The notes under the pieces are model-generated. The model ran no database searches. It had not been told where the DNA came from and worked only from the letters and a program-made list of their open reading frames with translations. Below are positions 33,885-43,234 of a DNA stretch of 64,000 bases, one piece after another. The stretch is from Deinococcus sp. YIM 134068 (GTDB taxonomy: Bacteria; Deinococcota; Deinococci; Deinococcales; Deinococcaceae). The stretch is from positions 62,001 to 126,000 of the forward strand of contig NZ_JAZHPF010000002.1 of NCBI RefSeq assembly GCF_036543075.1. The letters are read 5' to 3'. The position numbers and the translations under genes are program-made. Numbering within the stretch: the first letter of the stretch is position 1; each line of letters starts with the position of its first letter.

Positions 33885-36059
33885 ATGGAGAATCTGGAAT
33901 TGTGGGTGGGGGTGGAGCCGACCGTCAGCCGGGTGGGGGACGAGACGCTCGACCAGCTCGCCCTGAGCGGCTTCGACCGCCGTCTGGAGGACATCGACCG
34001 CCTCGCGTCGGTAGGGGCGCGGGCGGTGCGCTTCCCGCTGCTGTGGGAGCGGACGGCCCCCGACGGGCCGGAACACGCCGACTGGCGCTGGGCCGACGAG
34101 CGGCTGGCCCGCCTCGCCGGGCATGGGGTCACGCCCATCGTCGGGCTGGTCCACCACGGCAGTGGACCGCGCGGCACGCACCTGCTCGACCCGGCCTTTG
34201 CGGAGGGCGTGCGCGCCTATGCCCGCGCCGTGGCGGAGCGTTACCCGCACGTGGACGCCTACACGCCCGTGAACGAGCCGCTCACCACCGCCCGCTTCTC
34301 GGCGCTGTACGGCCACTGGTATCCCCACGCCCGCGACGAGCGGAGTCTGTGGCGGGCGCTGCTCCACCAGATGCGGGCGACCGTGCTGGCGATGGGGGAG
34401 ATCAGAAAGGTCAACCCCGCCGCTCGGCTGATCCAGACCGAGGACCTCGGCTTCGTCCACAGCACCCCCGCCCTGCGGGATCAGGCGGGGTTCGAGAACG
34501 AGCGCCGCTGGCTGAGCCTCGACCTCCTGATGGGCCGGGTGGACGAACATCATCCCCTGTGGGACCACCTGCGGCGGGTGATGGGCGCGACCGAGGCGGA
34601 GCTGCGCCCCTTTGCCGAGCATCCCTGCCCGCCCGACCTCGTGGGCCTGAACGTGTACGTGACGAGCGAACGCTTCCTCGACGAGCGGCTTCACCGTTAC
34701 CCGCCCCATACCCACGGGGGCAATGGGCGCGCCCGTTACGCCGACGTGGAGGCCGTGCGGGTCCTCGGGGAGGGGATCGGCGGCCCCGGTGCCCGGCTGC
34801 GCGAGGCCCACGACCGCTACGGCCTGCCCCTCGCCATCACGGAAGTTCACCTCGGCTGCACCCGCGAGGAGCAGCTCCGCTGGTTGCACGAGACCTGGCA
34901 GGCGGCGCAGGACGCGCGGAGGGAGGGGGCGGATGTCCGCGCCGTCACCGCCTGGGCCGCGCTGGGGGCCTTCGAGTGGAACAGCCTCCTGACCCGGCGA
35001 AGCGGCCACTACGAGAGCGGGCTGTGGGACGTTCGCGCCCCCGAGCCGCGCCCCACCGCCCTGCTGGGCCTCGCCCGCGACCTCGCCGCCGGTCGGCCCC
35101 CCGCCCACCCCGTGCTGGGGGGACCGGGCTGGTGGCACCGGGCCGAGCGGCTCACCTTCCCGCCCCACGGCCCGGTCCACGCCGACCCCCCCGCCGGTCG
35201 CCCGCTCCTCATCACGGGGGCGACGGGCATGTTCGGGCAGGCCCTCGCCCGCGCCTGTGAGGGGCGCGGCCTGCCCCACCTTTCACTCTCCTGCCGTGAC
35301 CTCGACCCCGCCGACTCCGCGTCCGTGGAGCGCACGTTGAAGGACCACCACCCCTGGGCGGTCGTCGACGCCGCCGGGGTCGTCCGAATGGACGCCGCCG
35401 AACATGACCCGCGCATTCCCCACGAGAACGTCCCCGGCCCGCAGGTCCTTGCCCGTGCCTGTGCCAAGGAGGACGTGCGGCTCCTGACCTTCTCCTCCGA
35501 CCTGGTGTTCGGGGCGCGCGAGGGGGTACGGCTACCCTTCCTGGAGTCCGACGCGCCCGGGCCCCTGAATGCCTCTGGCCGCGCCAGGCTCGCCGCCGAG
35601 GAGGGCGTGCTTGCCCGCCTGCCGGGCGCGCTGGTGGTGCGTACGGGTGCCCTGTTCGGGCCGTGGGACCCCCAGAACTTCGCCGCCCACGTTCGCCGTG
35701 AATTGCAGGCCGGGCGGCGGGTCCGGGCCGCGCGGGATCGGGTGGTCTCGCTCACTTTCGTGCCCGACCTCGCCCACGCGGTCCTCGACCTCCTCATCGA
35801 CGGGGAGACGGGCATCTGGCACCTCGCCCACGCGGCTGCCGTGACGTGGGCCGACTTCGCCCGGCAGGTCGCCCGCGTCTCGGGCCTGGACCCCGACGGG
35901 GTGGAGGGGGTGGACGCCGCCACCCTCCCCCTGCCCGCCTCCCTTCCCAGCGCCCTCGCCAGCGAACGCGGCTGGCCCCTGCCCAGCCTGTCCAGCGCCC
36001 TCGAACGCTGGAGCGCCCAGGTGGAGAACCTCGAGCGTGAACTGACCGCCGCCGATTGA
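33885..36059 (+). CDS. GH1-like glycosidase fused to RmlD-like sugar-nucleotide domain
   Basis: 724-aa fusion. Residues 1-430 resemble GH1: acid/base in TPVNEP (E131) and nucleophile candidate in LAITEVH (E320). Residues 438-724 resemble dTDP-4-dehydrorhamnose reductase (RmlD): GATGMFGQ (445-452) and FSSDLVFG. In RmlD the catalytic pair is Tyr-x3-Lys in NVYGRSKL; here that segment reads NASGRARL, so Tyr is S564 and Lys is R568. The reductase half is therefore probably inactive and may only bind a nucleotide sugar. GGAGG lies eight bases before the ATG at 33885. Similar fusions exist in databases to my knowledge, but the function is not known to me. Confidence 0.85.
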   Translation: MENLELWVGVEPTVSRVGDETLDQLALSGFDRRLEDIDRLASVGARAVRFPLLWERTAPDGPEHADWRWADERLARLAGHGVTPIVGLVHHGSGPRGTHLLDPAFAEGVRAYARAVAERYPHVDAYTPVNEPLTTARFSALYGHWYPHARDERSLWRALLHQMRATVLAMGEIRKVNPAARLIQTEDLGFVHSTPALRDQAGFENERRWLSLDLLMGRVDEHHPLWDHLRRVMGATEAELRPFAEHPCPPDLVGLNVYVTSERFLDERLHRYPPHTHGGNGRARYADVEAVRVLGEGIGGPGARLREAHDRYGLPLAITEVHLGCTREEQLRWLHETWQAAQDARREGADVRAVTAWAALGAFEWNSLLTRRSGHYESGLWDVRAPEPRPTALLGLARDLAAGRPPAHPVLGGPGWWHRAERLTFPPHGPVHADPPAGRPLLITGATGMFGQALARACEGRGLPHLSLSCRDLDPADSASVERTLKDHHPWAVVDAAGVVRMDAAEHDPRIPHENVPGPQVLARACAKEDVRLLTFSSDLVFGAREGVRLPFLESDAPGPLNASGRARLAAEEGVLARLPGALVVRTGALFGPWDPQNFAAHVRRELQAGRRVRAARDRVVSLTFVPDLAHAVLDLLIDGETGIWHLAHAAAVTWADFARQVARVSGLDPDGVEGVDAATLPLPASLPSALASERGWPLPSLSSALERWSAQVENLERELTAAD

Positions 36060-36623
36060 GGGGGCTGGGGGCTGGAGAGGGGTGAGGTTGAAGCGAGGGT
36101 CGTTCCCCACCGCAGGATTAATACAAAAAGGTGACACGGACAGCGAGACAAGTTCATCGTCCTGTCCTCTACCCAGTTTCGTGAGCTGCTGCATCCGCCG
36201 TAGCCAGGGGGGAGCCTCGCCATCTCCTGTTCGGACCAGGGCCACTCCAACACTTATCAGGAGGGAACGAGGCGTGGGAACCAAGGGGTTCCTTCCGCTT
36301 CCCCGTTCATCGGTCCGCTCTGAGTGACCCAAGCCATTTGACTTCAGCCATTCTTGGCCTCAAAAGGTCCGGAAGACCGAAGGCAGGAGGAGGAAGGCAC
36401 GGGGTGGATAAGGGGTGCGCTGGCCTCGTGCTGGCGGCCTGCTTCTCCTACCTTTTCCTCGCTTTACCTTGCTTGTTACCTTTACTTGTATTAATTACTC
36501 ACCCTGAGTGTTGCACGGCCAGGGGACAGGGGAGCGGAGCTTCAACCAGAGGGTGTGAACGGGCCGCCCCAGGGTGCGGAGGCGGGTCCGTGTCCGGCAC
36601 TGGCAGCCGAGGAGGGCAGCACG
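36060..36623. other. 564-bp gap, no recognised gene
   Basis: Contains an unusually AT-rich pyrimidine stretch (about 36440-36510, with TTACC recurring and TATTAATTAC). Open frames on both strands lack family resemblance. Together with the decayed gene that follows it looks like a scar of past insertion or deletion. Confidence 0.4.
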
Positions 36624-37050
36624 GGCGACCAGCACCTCATCAGGGTTCACGGCGCGCGGGAGAACACCCTCGGGGGCGTCTCCATCGGCATCCCCAAGCC
36701 CTGGATCACACCGGCATACCGGAGTCCGGCAAGTCGTCGCTGGTGTTCGGCACCCTCGCTGCCGAGACGCAGCGCCAGCTCAACGAGACCTTCACCGCCC
36801 TCACGCAGGGCTTTCTTCCGCATGACGGCCAGCCGGACGTTGGGCGCATCGAGCATCTGGGCGCGCCCATCAGCATCGACCCATCATCGGCCAGAAGCGG
36901 ATCGGGGGCGCACTCCGGTGCCCCCCATCCAGCGAGCGGAGAGGCACCCCACCGGCACAGGGAGTCCCACCGACGGACACGCGAACACGTAGGGGAAGCC
37001 TTCGCTCGACGGCCCTTCCGGGACAAGCCGTCCGGGCAGATAGACGCGCT
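36624..37050 (+). pseudogene. Decayed N-terminal fragment of a UvrA-like ABC ATPase
   Basis: Pieces of a UvrA-family protein (of the drug-resistance/UvrA2 kind) are spread over all three frames: HLIRVHGARENT near 36633, then ESGKSSLVFGTLAAE with NETFTALTQGFL near 36725-36830, then GQKRIGGAL near 36890, and SPTDGHANT near 36960. In an intact gene these run in this order in one frame. At least three frameshifts and loss of the remaining three quarters make it non-functional. Confidence 0.75.
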
Positions 37051-37096
37051 GGCCTGAACCCCCGACAGCCGCCTCGAAGGTCAGGCCCATCCCAGG

Positions 37097-37125
37097 TTGA
37101 CAACCGACCTGTAAACGCTTACAGT
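37097..37125 (+). promoter_or_regulatory. Promoter with LacI-type operator (maltose operon)
   Basis: TTGACA (37097-37102), 17-base spacer, TACAGT (37120-37125). The near-palindrome CTGTAAACGCTTACAG (37109-37124) covers spacer and -10. It matches the site at 38164 in 15 of 16 positions when reversed. Start of transcription would fall within a few bases of the lacI ATG. Confidence 0.8.
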
Positions 37126-37135
37126 TCGGGCACCG

Positions 37136-38143
37136 ATGGAACCGACAATCAAAGATGTGGCGAGGCGTGCGGGCGTCTCGACGGCCACGGTTTCACGAGT
37201 CCTCAACGGGGGGCACTGGGTCGCCGGAGAGACCAGAACCGCCGTCCTTCAAGCCGTCCAGGAGCTGAACTACAAGCCCAACGCCGTCGCCCGGAGCCTG
37301 ATGAGCGCCCAGACCAAGACGTTGGCGATCCTCTTTCCCAACGTCTCCGACATGTTCTCCGGCACGGTCCTCGGCGGGGTCGAGGATGCGGCCCACAGCC
37401 GGGGCTTCAGCGTGATCGTGTGCAAGACGGGCGGCGGCCACGAGCGCACCCTCGCCTACCTCCAGCTTCTGGCCGAGAAGCGGGTGGACGGCATCATCTT
37501 CGCCAGCGAGGTGCTGCGTGAGGCGTACGCGGACTTCATCGGGCAGTTGCGGATTCCGCTCGTCGTCCTGTCGGGCGAGAGCGTGCGGCCAGAGATTCCC
37601 ACGGTCCGCTGCGACGACCGTCAGGCCGCCTACGCTGGGGCGTCCTACCTGATCGGTCAGGGGCACGAGAATATCGGCCTGCTCTACGGGGGTGCCCACG
37701 AGACGCCCGAGCAGAGTGGCCGCCTGGAGGGCTTCCACGAGGCGCACCGGGACCACGGGCTGGCGGTCGAACCCAGCCGCGTCCTGTGTCTGGAGGGCTT
37801 CGCGTTCAAGGACGGACAGGTGGGGGGAGCGGCCCTTCTCCGGCAGGGCGGCCCCCTGACCGCCATCTTCGCCAGCAGCGACGAGCTGGCCCTGGGGGTG
37901 ATGTCCGCCGCCTACGCGAGGGGGCTTCGCGTCCCGGACGACCTGAGCGTGATGGGATTCGACGACCTCCCGCTCGCGGAGATGAGCCTGCCCCCCCTCA
38001 CCACGGTGCGCCAGCCCCTCTACGGCATGGGTCGCCGGGCCGCGACGATGCTCCTCGACCACATTCAGGACATCAAGAAACTGGAGGGACACGCCGTCTT
38101 CCCCACGACCATCGTGGAACGGCGAAGCGTGCGCCGACTCTGA
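37136..38143 (+). CDS. LacI family transcriptional regulator (maltose/alpha-glucoside operon)
   Basis: 335-aa LacI-family repressor with the canonical headpiece (TIKDVARRAGVSTATVSRVL, 4-23) and sensor domain. First gene of lacI-GH13-binding protein-malF-malG, all on the plus strand. Two matched operators, one over its own promoter and one between it and GH13, imply autoregulation and control of the sugar genes. The effector is probably maltose or another alpha-glucoside. Confidence 0.94.
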   Translation: MEPTIKDVARRAGVSTATVSRVLNGGHWVAGETRTAVLQAVQELNYKPNAVARSLMSAQTKTLAILFPNVSDMFSGTVLGGVEDAAHSRGFSVIVCKTGGGHERTLAYLQLLAEKRVDGIIFASEVLREAYADFIGQLRIPLVVLSGESVRPEIPTVRCDDRQAAYAGASYLIGQGHENIGLLYGGAHETPEQSGRLEGFHEAHRDHGLAVEPSRVLCLEGFAFKDGQVGGAALLRQGGPLTAIFASSDELALGVMSAAYARGLRVPDDLSVMGFDDLPLAEMSLPPLTTVRQPLYGMGRRAATMLLDHIQDIKKLEGHAVFPTTIVERRSVRRL

Positions 38144-38163
38144 GGCTCTCTTTTCGCCCACAC

Positions 38164-38179
38164 CTGTAAGCGTTTACGG
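38164..38179 (+). promoter_or_regulatory. Second LacI-type operator, before GH13
   Basis: CTGTAAGCGTTTACGG lies 21 bp after lacI and 74 bp before the GH13 start. It is the reverse of the promoter operator with one mismatch, suggesting looping or an internal promoter. Confidence 0.7.
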
Positions 38180-38252
38180 GGCAATCGTCCCCCGAGCTGC
38201 CGGATGGAAGTTTCGCCTCTCAACGCGCTGGACCCGAAGGGAGAAGACCTGC

Positions 38253-39959
38253 ATGGCGTGGTGGAAAGAGAGTGTCGTCTACCAGATTTACCCGCGCTCG
38301 TTCCATGACACGGACGGCGACGGCGTGGGCGACCTGTGCGGCATCACGGCGCGGCTGGACTATCTGCAAACGCTGGGCGTGGACGTGATCTGGCTGTGCC
38401 CGGTCTACCGGTCCCCGAACGACGACGGCGGCTACGACATCAGCGACTACCGGGCCATTCAGCCCGAGTTCGGGACAATGGCGGACTTTGACGAGCTGCT
38501 CGCCGGGATGCACGCGCGCGGGATGCGGCTCGTCATGGACCTCGTGGTGAACCACACCAGCGACGAACATCCCTGGTTCACCGAGTCGCGCAAATCCAGG
38601 GACAACCCCTTCCGCGACTTCTACATCTGGCGTCCGGGCCGGGACGGCGGGCCGCCCAACAACTGGGGGTCGCACTTCGGCGGCTCGGCGTGGAAATACG
38701 ACCCGGCGACGGACGAGTATTTCCTGCACCTCTTCTCCGAGCGGCAGCCCGACCTGAACTGGGAGAACCCACGGGTGCGGGGGGAGGTGTACGACATGAT
38801 GCGCTGGTGGCTGGACCGGGGCCTGGGCGGGTTCCGCATGGACACCATCAACATGCTCTCGAAGGCCCCCGACTTCCCGGAGGGGACCGTGCGGGGCGAC
38901 TACCCCCACCCCCTCGCCGAGGAGCACTTCCTGAACGGGCCGCGCCTCTTCGAGTACCTGCGGGAGATGAAGGAGCGGGTGCTGGACCGCTACGACGTGC
39001 TGACGGTCGGGGAGACGCCGGGGGTCAGTCCCGAACTCGGCGTGGCCTACACGCACGAGCAAGACGGCGTGCTGAGCATGATCTTCCAGATGGAGCACAT
39101 GGCGCTCGACGCCGACCCCACCCACCCCACCCCCCGCTGGACGAAGGTGCCGTGGAGCCTCGCCGAACTGAAGGCCATCACGACCCGCTGGCAGCACGCC
39201 CTACACGGGCAGGGGTGGAACAGCCTGTACCTCTCCAACCACGACGTGCCCCGGATGGTCTCGCGCTTCGGGGACGACGGGGAGTACCGGGAGGAGTCGG
39301 CCAAGCTGCTCGCCACCTTCCTGCACACCCTCCAGGGCACGCCGTTCGTGTTCCAGGGCGACGAGATCGGCATGACGAACGTGCAGTTCCCCCGTATCGA
39401 GGACTACCGCGACGTGGACGCGCTGAACTTCTACCGCGAGCGGGTGACGGAAGGCGGCCACTCCCCCGAGGACACCCTCGCGCGCATCCACCTCAAGGGC
39501 CGCGACAACGCCCGCACGCCGATGCAGTGGAGCGCCGGGCCGAATGCCGGGTTCACGACCGGGACGCCGTGGATCGGGGTCAATCCCAACCATGTGGAGA
39601 TCAACGTCGAGGCCGCGCTGGACGACCCCGGCTCGATCTTCTGGTACTACCGCGACCTCATCCGCCTGCGCCGCACCCACCCCGTGATCGTGGACGGACA
39701 GTACGACCTGCTGCTGCCCGACCACCCCACGGTGTACGCCTATACCCGGACCAACCCGCACGAGCAACTGCTGGTGCTGCTCAACTTCAGCCGGGAGACC
39801 GCGACGTTGCCCTGGCCGACGGACCTTGCCTCACCCTCCACGCGGCTGCTCCTGGCGAATTACGACGCGCCACAGCAGCCGGAAGAAGACCTGACCCTCC
39901 GTCCCCACGAGGCGCGGGTGTACCTCTCCCGCACCGGGGCAGGTGATGCCCTGGTCTGA
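38253..39959 (+). CDS. GH13 alpha-glucosidase
   Basis: 568-aa cytoplasmic GH13_31-type enzyme. Catalytic residues: nucleophile D197 (FRMDTIN), acid E254 (TVGETPG), transition-state Asp D331 (LSNHDVPR); QPDLNW (165-170) marks the oligo-1,6-glucosidase/alpha-glucosidase subgroup. The residue after the nucleophile is Thr, as in maltases; isomaltases have Val there, so alpha-1,4 preference is predicted. AAGGGAGAAG precedes the ATG. Embedded in the LacI-controlled importer operon, it should split imported maltose, sucrose-like or malto-oligosaccharides. Confidence 0.95.
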   Translation: MAWWKESVVYQIYPRSFHDTDGDGVGDLCGITARLDYLQTLGVDVIWLCPVYRSPNDDGGYDISDYRAIQPEFGTMADFDELLAGMHARGMRLVMDLVVNHTSDEHPWFTESRKSRDNPFRDFYIWRPGRDGGPPNNWGSHFGGSAWKYDPATDEYFLHLFSERQPDLNWENPRVRGEVYDMMRWWLDRGLGGFRMDTINMLSKAPDFPEGTVRGDYPHPLAEEHFLNGPRLFEYLREMKERVLDRYDVLTVGETPGVSPELGVAYTHEQDGVLSMIFQMEHMALDADPTHPTPRWTKVPWSLAELKAITTRWQHALHGQGWNSLYLSNHDVPRMVSRFGDDGEYREESAKLLATFLHTLQGTPFVFQGDEIGMTNVQFPRIEDYRDVDALNFYRERVTEGGHSPEDTLARIHLKGRDNARTPMQWSAGPNAGFTTGTPWIGVNPNHVEINVEAALDDPGSIFWYYRDLIRLRRTHPVIVDGQYDLLLPDHPTVYAYTRTNPHEQLLVLLNFSRETATLPWPTDLASPSTRLLLANYDAPQQPEEDLTLRPHEARVYLSRTGAGDALV

Positions 39960-40078
39960 CCCGCCGCCCGAGATGACCGTAGCTGCCCCATCGTCCCCCA
40001 GGAGCGCCGCCCATGACCCACCCCCACCGCCCGCCCCGTCCCCGCCTCACGTTCCCCGCCCGCCCAGGAGGTCACCGC

Positions 40079-41287
40079 ATGAAGCACCAGACCCGCGCCC
40101 GCGTCACCCTGCTCAGTCTCGCCCTGTCCCTGCTGGCCTCCAGCGCCTCCGCCGCCACCGAGATCGAGGTGTTCGTCGGCAACAAGGGCGTGGAGACGTG
40201 GAAGCGGCTCTTCGCCGACTTCGAGAAGCAGAACCCCGACATCAAAGTTACGCTGACCGTGCCGCCGGACTTCGTGGCGGTCCTCAAGACCCGCATCGTG
40301 AAGAACAAGGCCCCCGACATCGTGGCGATGGGCGGCGACACCAACTTCAAGGGCTTCGCGGACGGCGGCGTGTTCAGGGACTACGCCTCCGACCCCATCC
40401 TGGGGAGCGTCAAGCCCATCTACATCCGGCAGCTTCAGGCCATCGTGGGCGGCAAGGAAGTGTACGGCATCCCCTTCACGGCCAACACCATCGGCCTGAT
40501 CTACAACGTGGACAAGCTCAGGGCGCTCGGCCTCCAGCCGCCGAAGACCTACGCGCAGTTCATCGCGGCCCTCAAGAAGGCGAAGGCGGCGGGCCAGACG
40601 CCCGTCACGCTCACGCTCAAGGATGCCTGGGTCACGCTGCCCTTCATGAACGCGATTGCGGTGAACACGGTGCCCGCCAACTTCGCCGCGCAGAAGAACG
40701 CGGGCAAGGCGACCTTCCAGCAGGCCTACAGCGGCGTGGCCGACAAGATGCTGGAGATCAGCAGCTACAGCCAGAAAGACCCGCTGGGCACGAGCTACGC
40801 GGACGGCACCGCCGCCTTCGCCCGTGGGGGCAGCGTGTTCTACATCCAGGGCGACTGGGCGCTACCGGATGTCCTCGCGGCCAACCCGAAGGTCAGGGTG
40901 GCGATGGTGCCCTTCCCGGCGACCAACGGCAAGAACACCGTGGTGAGCAGCGTGGACCTGCTGCTGGCGACCTCGCGGAACACCCGGCACCCGGCGGAGG
41001 TGCAAAAGCTCCTCCAGTTCCTGCTGAGCAAGCAGAACGCCAACACGTACCTGAGGGCGGTCAACGCGCCCTCCGTGCAGGTCGGCACGGTGCCCACCGA
41101 TCCCCGGCTGGCCGCCATGAAGGCGAGCTATGCGGGCGGCAGCATCGCGGGCGCGCCGTTCAACCTCTTCCCGCCCGGCCTGAGCGCCGAGACGTTCTGG
41201 CAGGCCATGTTGCAGGACAGGAACAAGAACAAGGCGTTGAGCGGCCTGGACAAGACCTGGGTCGACGTGCTCAAGCGCAGCTACTAG
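40079..41287 (+). CDS. Maltose-type ABC transporter substrate-binding protein
   Basis: 402-aa exported family-1 binding protein. The signal peptide (KHQTRAR, hydrophobic, ASSASA|AT) ends near residue 23. AGGAGG is seven bases before the ATG at 40079; an upstream in-frame ATG would push the signal inward. The mature part (EIEVFVGNKGVETWKRLF) is typical of CUT1 sugar-binding proteins. Followed by its two permeases. Confidence 0.93.
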   Translation: MKHQTRARVTLLSLALSLLASSASAATEIEVFVGNKGVETWKRLFADFEKQNPDIKVTLTVPPDFVAVLKTRIVKNKAPDIVAMGGDTNFKGFADGGVFRDYASDPILGSVKPIYIRQLQAIVGGKEVYGIPFTANTIGLIYNVDKLRALGLQPPKTYAQFIAALKKAKAAGQTPVTLTLKDAWVTLPFMNAIAVNTVPANFAAQKNAGKATFQQAYSGVADKMLEISSYSQKDPLGTSYADGTAAFARGGSVFYIQGDWALPDVLAANPKVRVAMVPFPATNGKNTVVSSVDLLLATSRNTRHPAEVQKLLQFLLSKQNANTYLRAVNAPSVQVGTVPTDPRLAAMKASYAGGSIAGAPFNLFPPGLSAETFWQAMLQDRNKNKALSGLDKTWVDVLKRSY

Positions 41288-41356
41288 GGGTGTGAGCCGG
41301 GCGCGGGGGCAGATGGGTGGACCGGACCTGCCTCCACGCCCCCTTCAGGGGGACCC

Positions 41357-42280
41357 ATGAGTGCCATTACCGAAGACAGACGGCCCAGCACGGTCATCGC
41401 CTCGCCGCCCAAGCGCCGCCGCAGGAGCGACCACACCTACCTCTTCATGGCCCTGCCCGCCGTCATCCTCTTCTTCGTCTTCCACACCTACCCGGCCATC
41501 CAGGGCATCATCTACAGCTTCACGAACTTCAGGGGCTACGGCGACTACGACTTCGTGGGGCTGCGAAACTACCTCCAGGTCTTTCAGGACGAGCGGGCGC
41601 TCGCCGCCTACCGCTTCACGTTCCTGTTCGCCATCCTCTCGACGGTGCTGGTCAATTTCATCGCGCTGACCATCGCCATCGGCCTCAACAGCAACATCCG
41701 CTTCCGCAACTTCCTGCGGGGCATCTACTTCCTGCCGAACATCCTGAGCGTGTTGATCGTCGGGTTCATCTTCAATTACCTCTTCGCCAACTTCATGCCG
41801 CGCATCGGGGAGGCGCTCGGCGTCGCGGCGCTGTCGAGGAACATCCTGGGAGACCCGCAGCTCGCCTGGGTCGGCATCATCTTCGTGGCGGTGTGGCAGG
41901 CGGCGGCCTTCAACATCATCCTGTACCTCGCCGGACTCCAGACCATCCCGTACGACCTGTACGAGTCGGCGGACATCGACGGGGCCGGGCCGTGGCAGAA
42001 GTTCCGCAACATCACCTTCCCGATGATCGCCCCGTTTTTCACCATCAACATGGTGCTGGCGATGAAGGGCTTCCTTCAGGTGTTCGACCAGATCGTGGCC
42101 CTGACGGGCGGCGGGCCGGGCACGTCCACCGAGTCGGTGTCGTACCTGATCTACCGGGGCGGCTTCGACGGCGGGCAGTTCGCCTACCAGTCGGCCAACG
42201 CGGTGCTGTTCTTCATCGTCCTCGTGGTGATCTCGGTCGCGCAGACGAGGTTCCTCCAACGCCGGGAGATCGAGGCATGA
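41357..42280 (+). CDS. Carbohydrate ABC transporter permease, MalF type
   Basis: 307-aa CUT1 permease, six membrane segments, EAA-type loop ESADIDGAGPWQKFRNITFP (first Ala replaced by Ser). Its stop overlaps the MalG-type start as ATGA. Part of the lacI-GH13 operon. Confidence 0.94.
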   Translation: MSAITEDRRPSTVIASPPKRRRRSDHTYLFMALPAVILFFVFHTYPAIQGIIYSFTNFRGYGDYDFVGLRNYLQVFQDERALAAYRFTFLFAILSTVLVNFIALTIAIGLNSNIRFRNFLRGIYFLPNILSVLIVGFIFNYLFANFMPRIGEALGVAALSRNILGDPQLAWVGIIFVAVWQAAAFNIILYLAGLQTIPYDLYESADIDGAGPWQKFRNITFPMIAPFFTINMVLAMKGFLQVFDQIVALTGGGPGTSTESVSYLIYRGGFDGGQFAYQSANAVLFFIVLVVISVAQTRFLQRREIEA

Positions 42281-43107
42281 ACACGGACACCAAGCGGCCC
42301 AACTGGCCCGTCACCCTCCTGCTCATCCTGGGGGCCTTGACCATCCTCTTTCCGCTGTACCTCGCGGTCGTGACGGCCCTCAAGACGCCCCAGGAACTCG
42401 CCGCCTCGTTGTTCGCCCTGCCCACCTCCTTCCGGTGGGAGAACTTCACCGAGGCGATCCGACTCACGAACTTCTTCACGGCCTTCCGGACGAGCGCGCT
42501 GGTGACGGTGACGACGGTCGTCCTGACGCTCATCACCAACTCCCTGGTCGCCTACGCCATCGCGCGCAATCAGCACAAACGCTTTTTCCGTTACCTGTAC
42601 TACTACTTCATCAGCGCCCTCTTCATCCCCTTCCCCATCATCATGCTGCCGGTGGTGAAGCAGACGAGTGCGTGGGGGATGGACAATCCCTACGGCCTGA
42701 TCTTCCTGTACGTGGTGTACGGTCTGGCGTTCAACATCTTCGTGTACGTCGGGTACATCAAGTCCATTCCACGGGAGGTGGAGGAGGCGGCCCTCATCGA
42801 CGGCGCGACGACCTGGCAGACCTTTTGGAAGATCATCTTCCCGCTGCTCGCACCGATGAACGCGACGGTGGGCATCCTGACCTGCCTGTGGGCCTGGAAC
42901 GACTTCCTGCTGCCGCTGGTCATCATCAGCGACCCGGAGTTCGCCACGCTGCCGCTCGTGCAGTACATCTTCCAGGGCCAGTTCAGCACGAACTACAACC
43001 TCGCCTTCGCCTCGTACCTGATGACGCTTGCGCCGATGGTCGTCGTGTATCTGCTCGCCCAGCGGTGGATCATCAGCGGCGTGACCCAGGGGGCGGTCAA
43101 GGGGTAG
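42277..43107 (+). CDS. Carbohydrate ABC transporter permease, MalG type
   Basis: 276-aa CUT1 permease, six membrane segments, EAA loop EAALIDGATTWQTFWKIIFP. Starts in the ATGA overlap with its MalF-type partner, and a terminator hairpin follows within 35 bp. No MalK-like ATPase gene follows. Confidence 0.94.
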   Translation: MNTDTKRPNWPVTLLLILGALTILFPLYLAVVTALKTPQELAASLFALPTSFRWENFTEAIRLTNFFTAFRTSALVTVTTVVLTLITNSLVAYAIARNQHKRFFRYLYYYFISALFIPFPIIMLPVVKQTSAWGMDNPYGLIFLYVVYGLAFNIFVYVGYIKSIPREVEEAALIDGATTWQTFWKIIFPLLAPMNATVGILTCLWAWNDFLLPLVIISDPEFATLPLVQYIFQGQFSTNYNLAFASYLMTLAPMVVVYLLAQRWIISGVTQGAVKG

Positions 43108-43141
43108 GGACGCGCCCGCCACTGCCGGAAGACTCTCGAAG

Positions 43142-43175
43142 CCGGACCGTTTTCAGGATGGTCCGGTTCTCTTCT
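43142..43175 (+). terminator. Terminator of the maltose-type operon
   Basis: 7-bp stem CCGGACC/GGTCCGG with an 11-base loop, followed by TTCTCTTCTT. Confidence 0.85.
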
Positions 43176-43234
43176 TGAATGGAGAGGTGGAGGCGCGTTC
43201 TCTCCGGTCGCCGCATTGGACGGCGGCACAGGAA

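Noticed and set aside
33556..33966. 136-codon frame in the gap before the GH1-RmlD gene
   Set aside because: No ribosome site, no family resemblance, and it runs into the start of the real gene in another frame.
35532..36332. Minus-strand frame near 36.1-36.3 kb with a partly protein-like N-terminus
   Set aside because: Most of it is antisense to the GH1-RmlD gene; I could not match the remaining part to a transposase or any other family.
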